Shown here one piece after another: positions 16,153-25,380 of a stretch of DNA of 64,000 nucleotides (positions are counted from its first letter, which is position 1; every line of letters starts with the position of its first letter). Position numbers and translations under genes: made by a program. Below the pieces are notes generated by a model. That model had not been told where the DNA came from. It saw nothing but the letters and a program-made list of their open reading frames with translations, and searched no databases. Location of the stretch: NCBI GenBank assembly GCA_035628995.1, contig DASPIR010000021.1, positions 59,859 to 123,858 of the forward strand, in the 5' to 3' direction. The DNA comes from Clostridia bacterium (lineage in GTDB: Bacteria; Bacillota; Clostridia; Lutisporales; Lutisporaceae).

Positions 16153-17208
16153 TTAGTCTTGTTTATCACCCTTATCATCGTCATGGTCAGCTTTACCTGA
16201 CTTACTATCAAATTTTTGCTCGTATTTTTTCTCTGTCTGCTCTATTTTCTTTTCCAGCTTTTCAACGGACTTCTCAAGCTTCTTCTCTAATTTTGCTGCC
16301 TCTTTATTTTCTTTGCTTCTGTCATCGTTTTTATCTTCATCATCCTTATCTTCCTCTACAGTGCTGTCCTTTTCTTCTGTATCTTTATCAAGCTCTTCGG
16401 ATTCCACAAGCCCGGTCTTGATTTCCTTCTTTAATTCCTTGAAGGTTTTGTTGATATCCTTCATAGCATCCTTAGGAGCAAGGTTAAGTTCCATTATTGT
16501 CTTGCCGATACCCTTTGAATTGACAAGGAATAGGTCCACTACGACCTTCAGGTCTTTTTCTGACTGCTCTGACAGTGATACAAGAGCTGCAACCTGCCTG
16601 TTGTTAAGTTTCGCACTTTGGATTTTTTCGAGCAGAGCCTTATCTTGGATTTTTCCTGTAAGTATAGCGTTTGCGGCGCTGGCCTTTTCAGCCTGCTCTT
16701 CTTTTTCCTTATTGACTTCCAGCTTTACTGCCACTTTCTCAGGAAGTGCCTCAATTGCTGCTTTAAGCTCTTCTTTATATTCCGCAGGTACTTTGTCCAT
16801 CAACTTTTCAAGTATTGCTTCATCTTCTATGTCATATTTTACTATCATATCTATGGTTTTGGTTACTGCTTTACCATCCTTAGCAGCTGCATCTATCACA
16901 TCGATTGCATTGTCCATAAGTACCTTGTATTCATTAATAGCTGTTGTTGCTTTCTCTACATTGTTTGCTTCTATCATAGCCTTGCTCTCAGCAAGTCTTT
17001 CCTGCGCCATTCCAGCCAAAGCTTCAGCTTCCTTAACTGCATCTGTTATTATTGCTATTTGAATTTTTTCTGCAAGCCTGTCAAGAATATAAAGAGGACT
17101 GTCAGGCTTTATCCCTGGATCTGTTGTATTTGCTGATTCATCTGCAAATACCGGAATTGAGACTGCGAGTATTATTGCCATCATTAGAATTAATATTTTT
17201 CTGTTCAT
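16153..17208 (-). CDS. secreted DUF5667-type protein with charged tail
   Basis: This 351-residue protein has an N-terminal signal peptide (basic MNRK, hydrophobic core ILILMMAIILAVSIPVFA). The next part, with PDSPLYILDRLAEKIQIAI and long amphipathic helices, resembles the DUF5667 domain, whose function is unknown. Residues from about 265 onward are almost only Lys, Glu and Asp, a low-complexity, probably disordered or coiled-coil tail. An AAAGGAGAG box precedes the ATG. A long ORF on the opposite strand here is only its shadow. Confidence 0.65.
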   Translation of the reverse strand: MNRKILILMMAIILAVSIPVFADESANTTDPGIKPDSPLYILDRLAEKIQIAIITDAVKEAEALAGMAQERLAESKAMIEANNVEKATTAINEYKVLMDNAIDVIDAAAKDGKAVTKTIDMIVKYDIEDEAILEKLMDKVPAEYKEELKAAIEALPEKVAVKLEVNKEKEEQAEKASAANAILTGKIQDKALLEKIQSAKLNNRQVAALVSLSEQSEKDLKVVVDLFLVNSKGIGKTIMELNLAPKDAMKDINKTFKELKKEIKTGLVESEELDKDTEEKDSTVEEDKDDEDKNDDRSKENKEAAKLEKKLEKSVEKLEKKIEQTEKKYEQKFDSKSGKADHDDDKGDKQD

Positions 17209-17444
17209 TCAATTCACTCTCCTTTTAATAATTGCTTTTTAGTGCATCATGATGCTATGACGGTTTTATGCAGCTTTTGGAATACATTATACTATTCGCC
17301 GCCGGTTAAGATTTTTCCGAGGTATTATATATGGTAAATCATGCCGCCATACCATGATATTTTTTAGAAGTTGCTGGAAGAACTTTAAAAATTCTGCATA
17401 TTATTGTATAATGGACATAATTCATTAAAATCAGAGGTATTTGT

Positions 17445-18080
17445 ATGAGTGAGCAGAGGGAAGGCAATAAGTCGAAAAGGATAGGAATTATGGGCGGCAC
17501 TTTTGACCCTATTCATTATGGGCACCTTGTTGCGGCTGAAGTAGCAAGAGCGGAATTTGGCCTTGACAAGGTGATATTTATACCTGCGGGAAGACCTCCC
17601 CATAAGCAGCTGCAAAGCATAACCGACGCTGAACACAGATATCTTATGAGTGTCCTCGCAACTTCCACAAACCCCAATTTCGAGGTATCGCGTATAGAAG
17701 TGGATAAGAATGAGCTTACATATACTATCGGTACTGTGAAGGATATGCGAAGGATATACGGTGAAGATGCAGCAATATACTTCATAACTGGAGCCGATGC
17801 AGTGCTGGAACTGCTGACCTGGTATAAGATTCAGGAGCTTTTGACACTATGCACATTTATTGCTGCTACCCGGCCGGGATTTGACAAGCGGGATTTGGAA
17901 CAAAAGATAGGGGAAATTACGTCTAAGTATGGTGGAGAAATTATATGCATTGAAGTTCCTTTACTGGCAATATCGTCAACAGATATCAGAGAAAGAGCCA
18001 GAAGCGGGAAATCAATCAAATATCTGCTGCCTGAGGCAGTAGAGGAGTATATCGAAAAAAATGGGCTGTATAAGGAGTGA
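17445..18080 (+). CDS. nadD: nicotinate-nucleotide adenylyltransferase
   Basis: This 211-residue enzyme adenylates nicotinate mononucleotide in NAD synthesis. The nucleotidyltransferase signature [16 protein letters not shown] (about 17-32) and the C-terminal [11 protein letters not shown] motif are both present. The operon nadD-yqeK-LCP-rsfS matches the usual Firmicutes order. The ATG at 17445 follows AGAGG. The first dozen residues are polar and could be trimmed by a later start. Confidence 0.95.
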   Translation: MSEQREGNKSKRIGIMGGTFDPIHYGHLVAAEVARAEFGLDKVIFIPAGRPPHKQLQSITDAEHRYLMSVLATSTNPNFEVSRIEVDKNELTYTIGTVKDMRRIYGEDAAIYFITGADAVLELLTWYKIQELLTLCTFIAATRPGFDKRDLEQKIGEITSKYGGEIICIEVPLLAISSTDIRERARSGKSIKYLLPEAVEEYIEKNGLYKE

Positions 18081-18085
18081 ATACT

Positions 18086-18661
18086 TTGCAGGATTTGGAC
18101 ACAATAATGCACTGGTTAAAAAATAACATTTCTTCAAAGAGATATAGTCACTCTATTAATGTTAGCTCAACTGCCGCAAAGCTGGCAGAGTTTTATGACT
18201 GCGATGTTCAAAAGACAAGCATTGCCGGCTTGGTGCATGACTGCGCAAGGGAGCTTGATATGGAAGAGCTGCTGAATTGCCTCGCTGCAGAGGATATTGC
18301 AGCAGATTCTCTGACATTAAGCGTGAAGGAGCTTCTGCATGGTCCGGCAGCAGTACATATATGCAGGAAGGTGTTTTGCATAGAGGATGAGGAAATACTA
18401 AGCGCTGTAAGATATCACACCACCGGAAAGGAAAACATGTCTCTCCTTGAGAAGATAATATACTTGTCGGACTTTATTGAGCCATCAAGAAGCTTCGACG
18501 GGGTGGAAAAACTGCGAGAACTTGCCTTTGGGAAGCTGGATGAAGCTCTTCTGCTGGCATTTAACTCCTCTATTCAATACATAATGTCAAAGAACGGACT
18601 TATACATGTTGATACCATACTATCTAGAAATCATATATTGAAAGAGCTGCAAAAGCTATAA
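18086..18661 (+). CDS. yqeK: HD-domain hydrolase YqeK (diadenosine tetraphosphatase-like)
   Basis: This HD-superfamily metal-dependent phosphohydrolase of about 191 residues shows the motifs HSINVSSTAAKLA (first His), VHDCAREL (HD pair) and RYHTTG. YqeK proteins hydrolyse Ap4A to ADP. The TTG at 18086 is preferred because AAGGAG lies 8 bases before it. A GTG at 18077 overlaps that Shine-Dalgarno and the nadD stop. Confidence 0.9.
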   Translation: MQDLDTIMHWLKNNISSKRYSHSINVSSTAAKLAEFYDCDVQKTSIAGLVHDCARELDMEELLNCLAAEDIAADSLTLSVKELLHGPAAVHICRKVFCIEDEEILSAVRYHTTGKENMSLLEKIIYLSDFIEPSRSFDGVEKLRELAFGKLDEALLLAFNSSIQYIMSKNGLIHVDTILSRNHILKELQKL

Positions 18662-18755
18662 GCAGCAGTAACGAGTGATTATATTTAGTAAACCTGAAAT
18701 ATGGAATAATCCAAAATGTTTTTTGAAAAACATATTAGAAATGGGGTTTTAGATT

Positions 18756-20015
18756 TTGAAAAAGTATATGGCTATTTTTCTGGCTTCGTTTTTGATTTTT
18801 TTTATTATACTCGGAGGAGTATATTATTTATATAAATCAAATATGACTGATGAGCATTTTGTCAAGACTATAGAGGAAAACCCTGAGCTTAAACCCGAAG
18901 ACCCCAAGGATGACGTAATAATAAACACCTTGGTGATGGGCATTGATGAAGCAAGGTCAGACACTATGATTGTGGTGAGCTATAACAAAGAGAACCATAA
19001 GATCACATTGCTCTCGATACCAAGAGACACAAGAGTGAATATACCAGGTTACGGCTTTGATAAGATAAACTCTGCAGCAGCCAGAAAAGAAGGCACTGCT
19101 TTAGCAATGGAAACAGTGGGCGATATGCTGGGAATTCCTATACACCATTATGTGAAGGTGAACTTCAAGGGAGCAGAAAAGATAGTGGATATATTGGGTG
19201 GAGTAAAGGTAAATGTACCCCCGAATATGGACTATGAGGACCCTGTTCAGGATTTATATATCCATCTGAAACCGGGTTTGCAAGTGCTCAATGGTAAGGA
19301 CGCAGTAAAGTTCGCGAGGTTCAGAAAGGGCTATGCTGATCAGGACTTGGGCAGAATAAAAGCCCAGCAGGAGCTTATCAAGGCTTTCATCGACAAGCTC
19401 ACAAGTCCCAAGGTGATACCGAAAGCACTCAGCATAGTTGATGCAATGTCCAAGTGTGTTAAGACCAATATGGATAATGCGACTATTGCAGGTTATGCAG
19501 TGAATATAAAAGATATTAAAATGGAGAATATCAAGTTCTATACCCTGCCTGGAGATGATGAGTATAAGAATAAGGTCTCATATTTCTTGTGTGATGAGGT
19601 TAAACTCAAAGAAATGCTTGAGCAAATCAAGGCTGATCTTGGAGTAGCAACAGCTCAAACCAATGATATAACGCCATCCCAGGCAGAAAGTGGTCAAACT
19701 GCTGCGGATACTGTACAGGCAATCAGTAGGGAAGATATTAAGGTGCAGGTGCTGAATGGTTCAAAGAAAAGCGGACTGGCCTCTCAGCTAAAAAAGGAGC
19801 TGGAGGATAAAGGATATTCAAATGTTAAAATTGGAGATACTAAGGATATGACATATGGATACTCTAGAGTCATCGACAGGAGTGGGAATAAAGATAAACT
19901 TCAGGTGGTATCTCAGGATTCAAATATAAATATTGTCGAAAGTGATATTGACAATACTTGTGGTTATGATATAACAATTATTATAGGTAAAGACAGAATT
20001 AACGGAGGGATGTAA
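18756..20015 (+). CDS. LytR-CpsA-Psr (LCP) family cell-wall ligase
   Basis: This 419-residue membrane-anchored enzyme is of the family that attaches wall polymers to peptidoglycan. It has one N-terminal membrane helix (about 5-27) and the LCP catalytic domain (about 55-230; SDTMIVVSYNKENHKITLLS, IPRDTRVN, FARFRKGYADQDLGRIKAQQ). A C-terminal LytR_C domain begins at about 325 with IKVQVLNGSKKSGLA. A TTG start is assigned. It lies between yqeK and rsfS, a frequent clostridial arrangement. Confidence 0.92.
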   Translation: MKKYMAIFLASFLIFFIILGGVYYLYKSNMTDEHFVKTIEENPELKPEDPKDDVIINTLVMGIDEARSDTMIVVSYNKENHKITLLSIPRDTRVNIPGYGFDKINSAAARKEGTALAMETVGDMLGIPIHHYVKVNFKGAEKIVDILGGVKVNVPPNMDYEDPVQDLYIHLKPGLQVLNGKDAVKFARFRKGYADQDLGRIKAQQELIKAFIDKLTSPKVIPKALSIVDAMSKCVKTNMDNATIAGYAVNIKDIKMENIKFYTLPGDDEYKNKVSYFLCDEVKLKEMLEQIKADLGVATAQTNDITPSQAESGQTAADTVQAISREDIKVQVLNGSKKSGLASQLKKELEDKGYSNVKIGDTKDMTYGYSRVIDRSGNKDKLQVVSQDSNINIVESDIDNTCGYDITIIIGKDRINGGM

Positions 20016-20369
20016 TTGTACTCAATATCGACGGAAATGGCTAACAATGCTATCGAAAGTTTAAAAGACAAGAAGGCGACAGATATAAAGCTGTTGGATA
20101 TACATGAGCTTTCAACAATAGCAGATTACTTTATTATCGCCACAGGGAACTCTACAACACAGGTTCAGGCAATGAGCGATGAATTGGAAGAGAAAATGGA
20201 ATTGGCAGGATATAAGATGCACCATAAGGAAGGCTTTAGAAACGGTCGATGGATATTGCTTGATTTTGGCCATATTATAGTGCACCTTTTCCATGATGAG
20301 GAAAGAAAGTTCTATAACCTGGAAAGGCTTTGGGTGGATGCAAAGTCGATTCTTGTAGAAAATCAATAG
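20016..20369 (+). CDS. rsfS: ribosomal silencing factor RsfS
   Basis: This 117-residue Iojap-family protein binds L14 and blocks subunit joining in starvation. Motifs are DIKLLDIHELSTIADYFIIATGNS (about 23-46), HKEGFRNGRWILLDFGHIIVHLF and YNLERLW. The TTG start immediately follows the LCP stop, with GGAGGG 6 bases upstream. It is the last gene of the nadD cluster. Confidence 0.95.
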   Translation: MYSISTEMANNAIESLKDKKATDIKLLDIHELSTIADYFIIATGNSTTQVQAMSDELEEKMELAGYKMHHKEGFRNGRWILLDFGHIIVHLFHDEERKFYNLERLWVDAKSILVENQ

Positions 20370-20400
20370 ATATAAATTTTGATTGTTTAGGGGTGTTGGT

Positions 20401-21054
20401 ATGAGTGAGAATTTGCATCCTATACTGAAAAGTATGATGACACTGGTCGAGGGAATAGCGAATACATTTGGGAGGAATTGTGAAGTTATTCTTCACGATA
20501 TAAGAAACCCACAAAGTTCAATAATTGCAATAGCCAATGGACACGTTACCGGAAGAACTGTAGGAAGTCCTATGAGTGAATACGGACTGGCCACTCTCCG
20601 CAGGGGACAGTTTGACAAGCCTATAGTAAACTATAGAAAAAAGACTAAGGAAGGAAAGCTTCTGAAGTCTACATCGCTTTTTGTTAAGGATGAAAAGGGG
20701 AAGCTCATAGGCTTTTTATGCATTAACTATGATATTTCAGAGCTTACAATAGCAAAGAATATCATTAATGAATTGACAAATATTGTTGATGATACAGATT
20801 TCTCCGAAGACAGTGAAGAAAGCTACGGAAGCACAGTAAATGAGATGCTTAGCAGCATAGTGAACAAGACTTTGGAATCGGTAGGGAAGCCTGTAGCCTT
20901 CATATCCAAGGAGGAAAAGGTCAATATAGTCCAACTGCTGGATGAAAAAGGGGTATTCCTGATAAAAGGTGCGATTGACTATGTTGCAAAGGTATTATGT
21001 GTTTCCAGATATACGGTGTACAACTATTTGGATGAGATTAGAGTGAATGATTAA
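20401..21054 (+). CDS. YheO-like PAS / helix-turn-helix transcriptional regulator
   Basis: This regulator of about 217 residues has an N-terminal YheO-type PAS domain (about 5-115; GRNCEVILHDIRNPQSSIIAIANGHVTGR, GKLIGFLCINYDIS) and a C-terminal winged helix (about 165-215; GAIDYVAKVLCVSRYTVYNYL). The family is linked to sensing of small molecules; its ligand and targets are unknown. The ATG at 20401 is chosen for GGGGTG nearby. It ends in a terminator. Confidence 0.85.
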   Translation: MSENLHPILKSMMTLVEGIANTFGRNCEVILHDIRNPQSSIIAIANGHVTGRTVGSPMSEYGLATLRRGQFDKPIVNYRKKTKEGKLLKSTSLFVKDEKGKLIGFLCINYDISELTIAKNIINELTNIVDDTDFSEDSEESYGSTVNEMLSSIVNKTLESVGKPVAFISKEEKVNIVQLLDEKGVFLIKGAIDYVAKVLCVSRYTVYNYLDEIRVND

Positions 21055-21058
21055 GTAT

Positions 21059-21099
21059 AAAAGGTACATATCGCAACATGCGTTATGTACCTTTTGTGT
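21059..21099 (+). terminator. terminator after the YheO-like gene
   Basis: AAAAGGTACATA pairs with TATGTACCTTTT around a 13-base loop; the descending arm supplies the T-run. Confidence 0.75.
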
Positions 21100-21219
21100 A
21101 TTATTGATGATATTTGTGTGAAATATGAGTAATAGTGGTAATATGTATGAGCTGTTTGCATATTGTATTTATGGTGTATCGATAAATTTTAACTATAAAT
21201 ATAATATGGAGGAATGTAA

Positions 21220-21465
21220 ATGACTGTACTTAGAGAAAGGCATGGCCAGGCACTTATAAGGTATGAGGAACAGGGGGCCGGAGAGAAAAGACGTGATGTG
21301 CACTTTGAGTGGTGGTTCAATACTGAAAAGATGAAAGAAGGAGTACGGCTGGAGGAGAAAAACGGAAAAACTCATATATATTGTTATAAATTCAAAGGAA
21401 GTTATAGGGAACGCTGGCTTATGGAGGAATTTGACCGAAGAGTTCCAAAGTATAAGGTTGTATAG
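21220..21465 (+). CDS. hypothetical protein, 81 residues
   Basis: A clear ORF has a GGAGGA box 6 bases before the ATG. It encodes a charged, tryptophan-containing protein (DVHFEWWFNTEKMKEGVRLEE, YCYKFKGSYRERWLMEEFDRR) without membrane segment or signal. I do not recognise a family. It stands alone between a terminator and ridA. Confidence 0.6.
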   Translation: MTVLRERHGQALIRYEEQGAGEKRRDVHFEWWFNTEKMKEGVRLEEKNGKTHIYCYKFKGSYRERWLMEEFDRRVPKYKVV

Positions 21466-21548
21466 CGGAATCATATATTATAATATTATATTGATTGCAG
21501 ATATATATAACAAAGGAAAAATATCGAATTGATAAGGGAGGAATAAGA

Positions 21549-21932
21549 ATGACAAAAGAAATAATAATGACTGAAAATGCTCCTGCTGCTATAGGACCCT
21601 ATTCCCAAGCGGTAAAGTACGGAAATCTCATATTTACATCAGGTGCTCTCGGAGTTGATCCAAAGACAGGAGCATTCGCTGATGGAGGGATTCAGGCTCA
21701 GACAAAACAGTGCCTGGAGAATCTTAAGGCTGTTCTTCAAGCATCCGGCAGCAGCCTGGAAAACGTGCTGAAAGCTACAGTTTTTATTAAAGATATGAAT
21801 GATTTTCCTAAGATTAACGAAATCTATGGGCAGTATTTTACTAAGGAGCAGCCGGGCAGATCCTGTGTAGAGGTTGCCAGACTGCCAAAGGATGCATTGA
21901 TTGAGATTGAAGCTATAGCATTTGTAGGATAA
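21549..21932 (+). CDS. ridA: RidA family reactive-imine deaminase
   Basis: This 127-residue protein of the RidA/YjgF family hydrolyses reactive enamines or imines released by PLP enzymes. It contains [23 protein letters not shown] (about 9-31) and the C-terminal signature [21 protein letters not shown] with the substrate-binding Arg. The upstream frame is open, but the ATG at 21549 has AAGGGAGGA before it and matches the family length. Confidence 0.95.
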   Translation: MTKEIIMTENAPAAIGPYSQAVKYGNLIFTSGALGVDPKTGAFADGGIQAQTKQCLENLKAVLQASGSSLENVLKATVFIKDMNDFPKINEIYGQYFTKEQPGRSCVEVARLPKDALIEIEAIAFVG

Positions 21933-21933
21933 A

Positions 21934-21965
21934 AAGATAACGCCGATGTCGGCGTTATCTTTTTA
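21934..21965. terminator. bidirectional terminator between ridA and the D,D-carboxypeptidase gene
   Basis: A 13-bp arm AAGATAACGCCGA with its complement around a TG loop, T-run after it and A-run before it. It serves both convergent genes and overlaps the last codon of the minus-strand gene. Confidence 0.85.
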
Positions 21966-23183
21966 TCTTCTTATATATACATCTTTAAACTTTCTTCGTC
22001 TGATTTTATATATTGTGACTGCGCTTCGATAAAGCAGGAACACTACTACTAATACTATCAAAAGCCACCAGTAATTGAATATCTTTGGAGCGGCTATTTC
22101 GACTGATGAGAGGAGCTTTATCCTTTTTACCTCCTTGCCATCTACTGAAACAATCATTTCTCCAAGTGCTTCACCCTTTTTAATGGGTTCCTTAATAACG
22201 TCATTTGTTTTAATATCAGTTTTTACTTTGTCCCTCTCGGCTTGAGAAAGAGTGAGAGAGAAATCCTCAGCTGCCAGAAGGTTGATTTTTTCCTGACCAT
22301 CTTTTATAGATACTGTTGTCACTACCTGATCCTTTTTCAGTACTTCTACATTCTGATAATTTGCAAAGCCATATTCGAAGAGGGCTACGGTATCGCTGTA
22401 TACATTCTGTCCTTCAGCGCTCATAACCACTGATATGAGCTCCAAATCACCTTTTTTTGCACCGCCTACAAGACACTGATTCGCTTTAACTGTATAACCT
22501 GTCTTGATACCTGTGGCGTATTCATATCTGAACTTATCATAGGTCTTCCAAATTAGCTTGTTGCTGTTTGTTATGTAGTTTCTTTCATCCTGCTTGTTTG
22601 TCTTAGGTATGGTGTATTTAACTTCCTTCACCACACTTCTGAACTTATCCAAGGTCATCGCATACTTGGCAATCATAGCCAAGTCCCTTGCAGTTGTATA
22701 GTGATTATCATTGTGAAGTCCGTTTGGATTTACAAAGTTTGTGTTTGCTGCGCCCAGCTCCTTGGCTTTGCTGTTCATAAGCTTCGCAAACTCTTCGACA
22801 GTGCCTGAGATATGCTCCGCTATTGCTACTGCAGCATCGTTTGCGGATTCCAGCATTAGTGCGTGAAGCAGCTGCTCCATAGTAAGCTGCTCACCGGTGA
22901 TGAGATAAATCTGGCTGCTCCCTTTTTCTATGAGCGGAGGGTTCTTGCCTATTGTAATTAGATCTTCCATCTTTCCATGCTCTACTGCTAAAAGACCTGT
23001 CATTACTTTTGTGGTGCTTGCAGGATAATGTCTATCATCTGCGTTCTTCTCGTAAAGTACCTTTCCTGTTTTGGCATCTATTAAAATGGCTGATGGAGCA
23101 GTAACTAGAGGTGCATCTCCAAAAACCGGCATAAAAGACATGACCATGCTCAATAGTGTTATATATAAAATGAATTTTTTCAT
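21963..23183 (-). CDS. D-alanyl-D-alanine carboxypeptidase (DacF/PBP5 family)
   Basis: This 406-residue low-molecular-weight penicillin-binding protein trims peptidoglycan pentapeptides. It has a signal peptide (about 1-23), the SxxK motif STTK in YPASTTKVMTG (about 56-59), SxN as ESANDAA, and KTG in GIKTGYT. A PBP5-type C-terminal beta domain and a final hydrophobic helix (WWLLIVLVVVFLLY) with a basic tail follow. AGGAGG lies before the ATG. In spore formers such enzymes act in wall or cortex maturation, but the exact paralogue cannot be fixed. Confidence 0.92.
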   Translation of the reverse strand: MKKFILYITLLSMVMSFMPVFGDAPLVTAPSAILIDAKTGKVLYEKNADDRHYPASTTKVMTGLLAVEHGKMEDLITIGKNPPLIEKGSSQIYLITGEQLTMEQLLHALMLESANDAAVAIAEHISGTVEEFAKLMNSKAKELGAANTNFVNPNGLHNDNHYTTARDLAMIAKYAMTLDKFRSVVKEVKYTIPKTNKQDERNYITNSNKLIWKTYDKFRYEYATGIKTGYTVKANQCLVGGAKKGDLELISVVMSAEGQNVYSDTVALFEYGFANYQNVEVLKKDQVVTTVSIKDGQEKINLLAAEDFSLTLSQAERDKVKTDIKTNDVIKEPIKKGEALGEMIVSVDGKEVKRIKLLSSVEIAAPKIFNYWWLLIVLVVVFLLYRSAVTIYKIRRRKFKDVYIRR

Positions 23184-23307
23184 AATTTCCTCCGAATGTT
23201 ATTGAATTGCTTGCCTTTAAGCCGCTATTTCGTCAACCATTTCAGTATAACAAAAAAGGTTAGCAATAGCACCCCTTTATTAGAAATTTGTAGATATTTT
23301 TGAGTGG

Positions 23308-23376
23308 TAATATATGATTCGTATATTAATACATGTAAAAGAAGGAAATATATTACAAATGTCGAATCATATATTA
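23308..23376. repeat. long inverted repeat upstream of comEA
   Basis: Perfect 14-base arms (23308-23321 and 23363-23376; TAATATATGATTCG and its complement) are separated by 41 bases. They lie between the divergent dac and comEA genes. This could be an operator pair, a small mobile repeat, or a leader stem. Confidence 0.6.
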
Positions 23377-23412
23377 TTAAAACAAGGCGGCTACTGTCTG
23401 AAGGAGGTAAAG

Positions 23413-24045
23413 ATGATTTACATTACTAGAACTCAGAAATCTATATTTGCAGTTATCTTGCTTGTGTTGGTCATTATAAGCGGTACTATATATACCAGAC
23501 AGGAAAAGTCTACAGAAATAAGTCTTGGTGAGGCCATTGAGGTTAAAGAAGCTGTACCCACTCCTGTAGCAGCAGCAATTGAAGCAGAGCCTGAGGAGAT
23601 ATCGGTATATATATGCGGTAATGTAAAGAATCCCAGTGTGATAAAGGTAAAGGAAGGAACCCGCCTTGATGAGGCTATTGCGATGGTGGGAGGGGCAAAT
23701 GTGGAGGCTGACTTGAATATTGTGAATCTGGCGTATAGGCTGGAGGATGAGGATATGATATATATTCCCAAGAAGGGAGAAAAGCTGCAAGGCACAAGCA
23801 AGACCATACCGGGTGTGAATACGATTAAGAGTGTAGGTGTTAACAAGTCGGGAAAGGTGAATATCAACACTGCCGGCGAAAGTGAGCTTGATACACTGTC
23901 CGGCGTGGGGCCGGCAACTGCAAAGGCAATAATACAATACAGGAACCAAACAGGGCCCTTTAAGTCCATTGAGGATATAAAAAAGGTAAAAGGCATAGGC
24001 GACAGCAAATACAATGACCTCAAGGACGGTATAACGGTTGAGTAG
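23413..24045 (+). CDS. comEA: ComEA-like DNA-binding competence protein
   Basis: This membrane-anchored protein of about 210 residues has an N-terminal helix (SIFAVILLVLVIISGTIYT), a proline/alanine linker and an SLBB domain (about 60-115; ISVYICGNVKNPSVIKVKEGTRLDEAI). A C-terminal helix-hairpin-helix pair (KVNINTAGESELDTLSGVGPATAKAIIQYR) binds DNA. ComEA receives DNA at the outer face for ComEC, which is encoded at 51 kb rather than adjacent. The ATG at 23413 has GAAGGAGGT upstream. Confidence 0.92.
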   Translation: MIYITRTQKSIFAVILLVLVIISGTIYTRQEKSTEISLGEAIEVKEAVPTPVAAAIEAEPEEISVYICGNVKNPSVIKVKEGTRLDEAIAMVGGANVEADLNIVNLAYRLEDEDMIYIPKKGEKLQGTSKTIPGVNTIKSVGVNKSGKVNINTAGESELDTLSGVGPATAKAIIQYRNQTGPFKSIEDIKKVKGIGDSKYNDLKDGITVE

Positions 24046-24052
24046 AGCAGTA

Positions 24053-24093
24053 GACCAAATCACATTTTAGATAGTGGTTTGGTTTATTTTTTT
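24053..24093 (+). terminator. terminator after comEA
   Basis: ACCAAATCAC pairs with GTGGTTTGGT (one G-U), followed by TTATTTTTTT. Confidence 0.75.
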
Positions 24094-24211
24094 CTATGTT
24101 TGCCGATACTGAGGTATGTTATAATATTAGAGAATATGAAGATATTTAGTGAGAACTGTAAAATATATTTTTACATTTTCCAAATGATATAGGAAGCGGG
24201 GTGGTGGCACA

Positions 24212-25252
24212 ATGGACAAGAGAATCAGACTTACGCAAATGACCAGAAGCTCTGGGTGAGCCGCAAAAATTGGTCCGGATACCCTGGCACAGGTTCTGTG
24301 TCAGCTGCCAAAATTTAAAGATGAAAATCTGCTAGTAGGCATTGAAACATCCGATGATGCTGCCGTATATAAGATAGATGAAGACAAAGCTGTGATTCTG
24401 ACAACGGACTTTTTTACTCCTGTTGTAGATGATCCCTATACCTTTGGGCAAATAGCTGCAGCAAACTCTTTGAGTGATGTGTATGCAATGGGGGGCAAGC
24501 CTGTAACTGCAATGAACATAGTGTGCTTCCCCACCTGTGAGTCAATGGATATTTTAAAGGAAATTCTTAGAGGCGGAGCGGACAAGGTTGCGGAAGCGGG
24601 TGCAATAGTTGTCGGAGGGCATACGGTAGATGACAATGAGCCAAAATTCGGTCTCTCCGTGATGGGTATGGTGCATCCCCAAAAGGTTGCTGCCAATTCA
24701 GGAGCGAAGCCCGGGGATATGCTTATACTTACGAAGCCTCTTGGGATTGGCATATTAAATACTGCAATAAAGGCAGATATTGTTGATGAAGGCGTAATTA
24801 AAAAAGCTGTAGATATCATGGCATATCTCAATAAGGATGCTTGTGAAGCAATGACAGCAGTGGGAATCAACGGCTGCACAGATATAACAGGCTTCGGCTT
24901 TTTAGGTCACTCTTATGAAATGGCTGCGGCAAGCAAAGTTTCTCTGGAAATATGGTCGGATACTCTTCCTATAATAAAGGAAAGCGTTGAGTTTGCAAGA
25001 ATGGGAATAATTCCGGCAGGTAAATATAATAATGAAGGTTATCTCAGAGAGCATGTCAGTTTTGCTGGCAGCGTAAAGCAGGAAATAAAAGACATAATGT
25101 ATGACCCTCAGACTTCAGGAGGACTTCTTATATCTGTACCTGAGGAGCATTTCGAGATGCTGATGGATGAGCTGAGAAAAAGGAACAAGACGGATTTCAG
25201 CGTTGTTGGAAAGGTAATATCAAAAGAAGAGTATTCGATAAAGGTAGTATAA
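24212..25252 (+). CDS. selD: selenide, water dikinase, a selenocysteine-containing protein
   Basis: SelD makes selenophosphate, the selenium donor for tRNA-Sec. From the ATG at 24212 the frame reads [15 protein letters not shown], then an in-frame TGA at 24257-24259, then [13 protein letters not shown]. It stays open to 25252, giving 346 residues, the family's length. The TGA falls at the catalytic Cys/Sec position of the SSG(C/U)xxK motif and a hairpin fitting a bacterial SECIS follows. The rest shows [41 protein letters not shown] and [20 protein letters not shown] precedes the start. It heads selD-selA-selB. Confidence 0.95.
24284..24304 (+). promoter_or_regulatory. bacterial SECIS hairpin in selD
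   Basis: CTGGCACAG (24284-24292) pairs over 9 bp with CTGTGTCAG (24296-24304), one G-U, around a GTT loop whose G is 34 bases after the TGA. This fits the known spacing and G-bearing apical loop of bacterial SECIS elements that recruit SelB. Confidence 0.75.
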
Positions 25253-25282
25253 ATCAAAAGAACAACTGACATTAGTTAATAT

Positions 25283-25365
25283 TTGGTGCGAGGTACGAGG
25301 TGCGAGGTGCGAGGAGAACCGAAGGAATTCCCCGAACCACGAACCGCGAACCGCGAACCTGCAAG
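25283..25365. repeat. heptamer repeat cluster between selD and selA
   Basis: Tandem degenerate heptamers: about four GTGCGAG/GTACGAG-type units, then a spacer, then about four CGAACC(G/A)-type units. The two halves are roughly complementary and could form a hairpin. They end just before the selA ribosome binding site. Similar units occur at 53524-53580. Confidence 0.7.
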
Positions 25366-25380
25366 TAGTGGAGGTAGAGC

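Noticed and set aside
16313..17062. Long serine-rich ORF on the plus strand
   Set aside because: It mirrors the Lys/Glu-rich DUF5667 gene on the minus strand, has low-complexity composition and no ribosome binding site.
17241..17256. 12-base palindrome GCATCATGATGC upstream of the DUF5667 gene
   Set aside because: Short, with no matching second site or link to a known regulator.
24212..24391. The TGA in the selD 5' region read as a nonsense mutation or frameshift
   Set aside because: Both sides are in the same frame, the residue is the known Cys/Sec site, a SECIS hairpin follows, and selA, selB and tRNA-Sec are present.
25283..25365. CRISPR-like array
   Set aside because: Units are 7 bases long and without unique spacers; it is a simple heptamer repeat.
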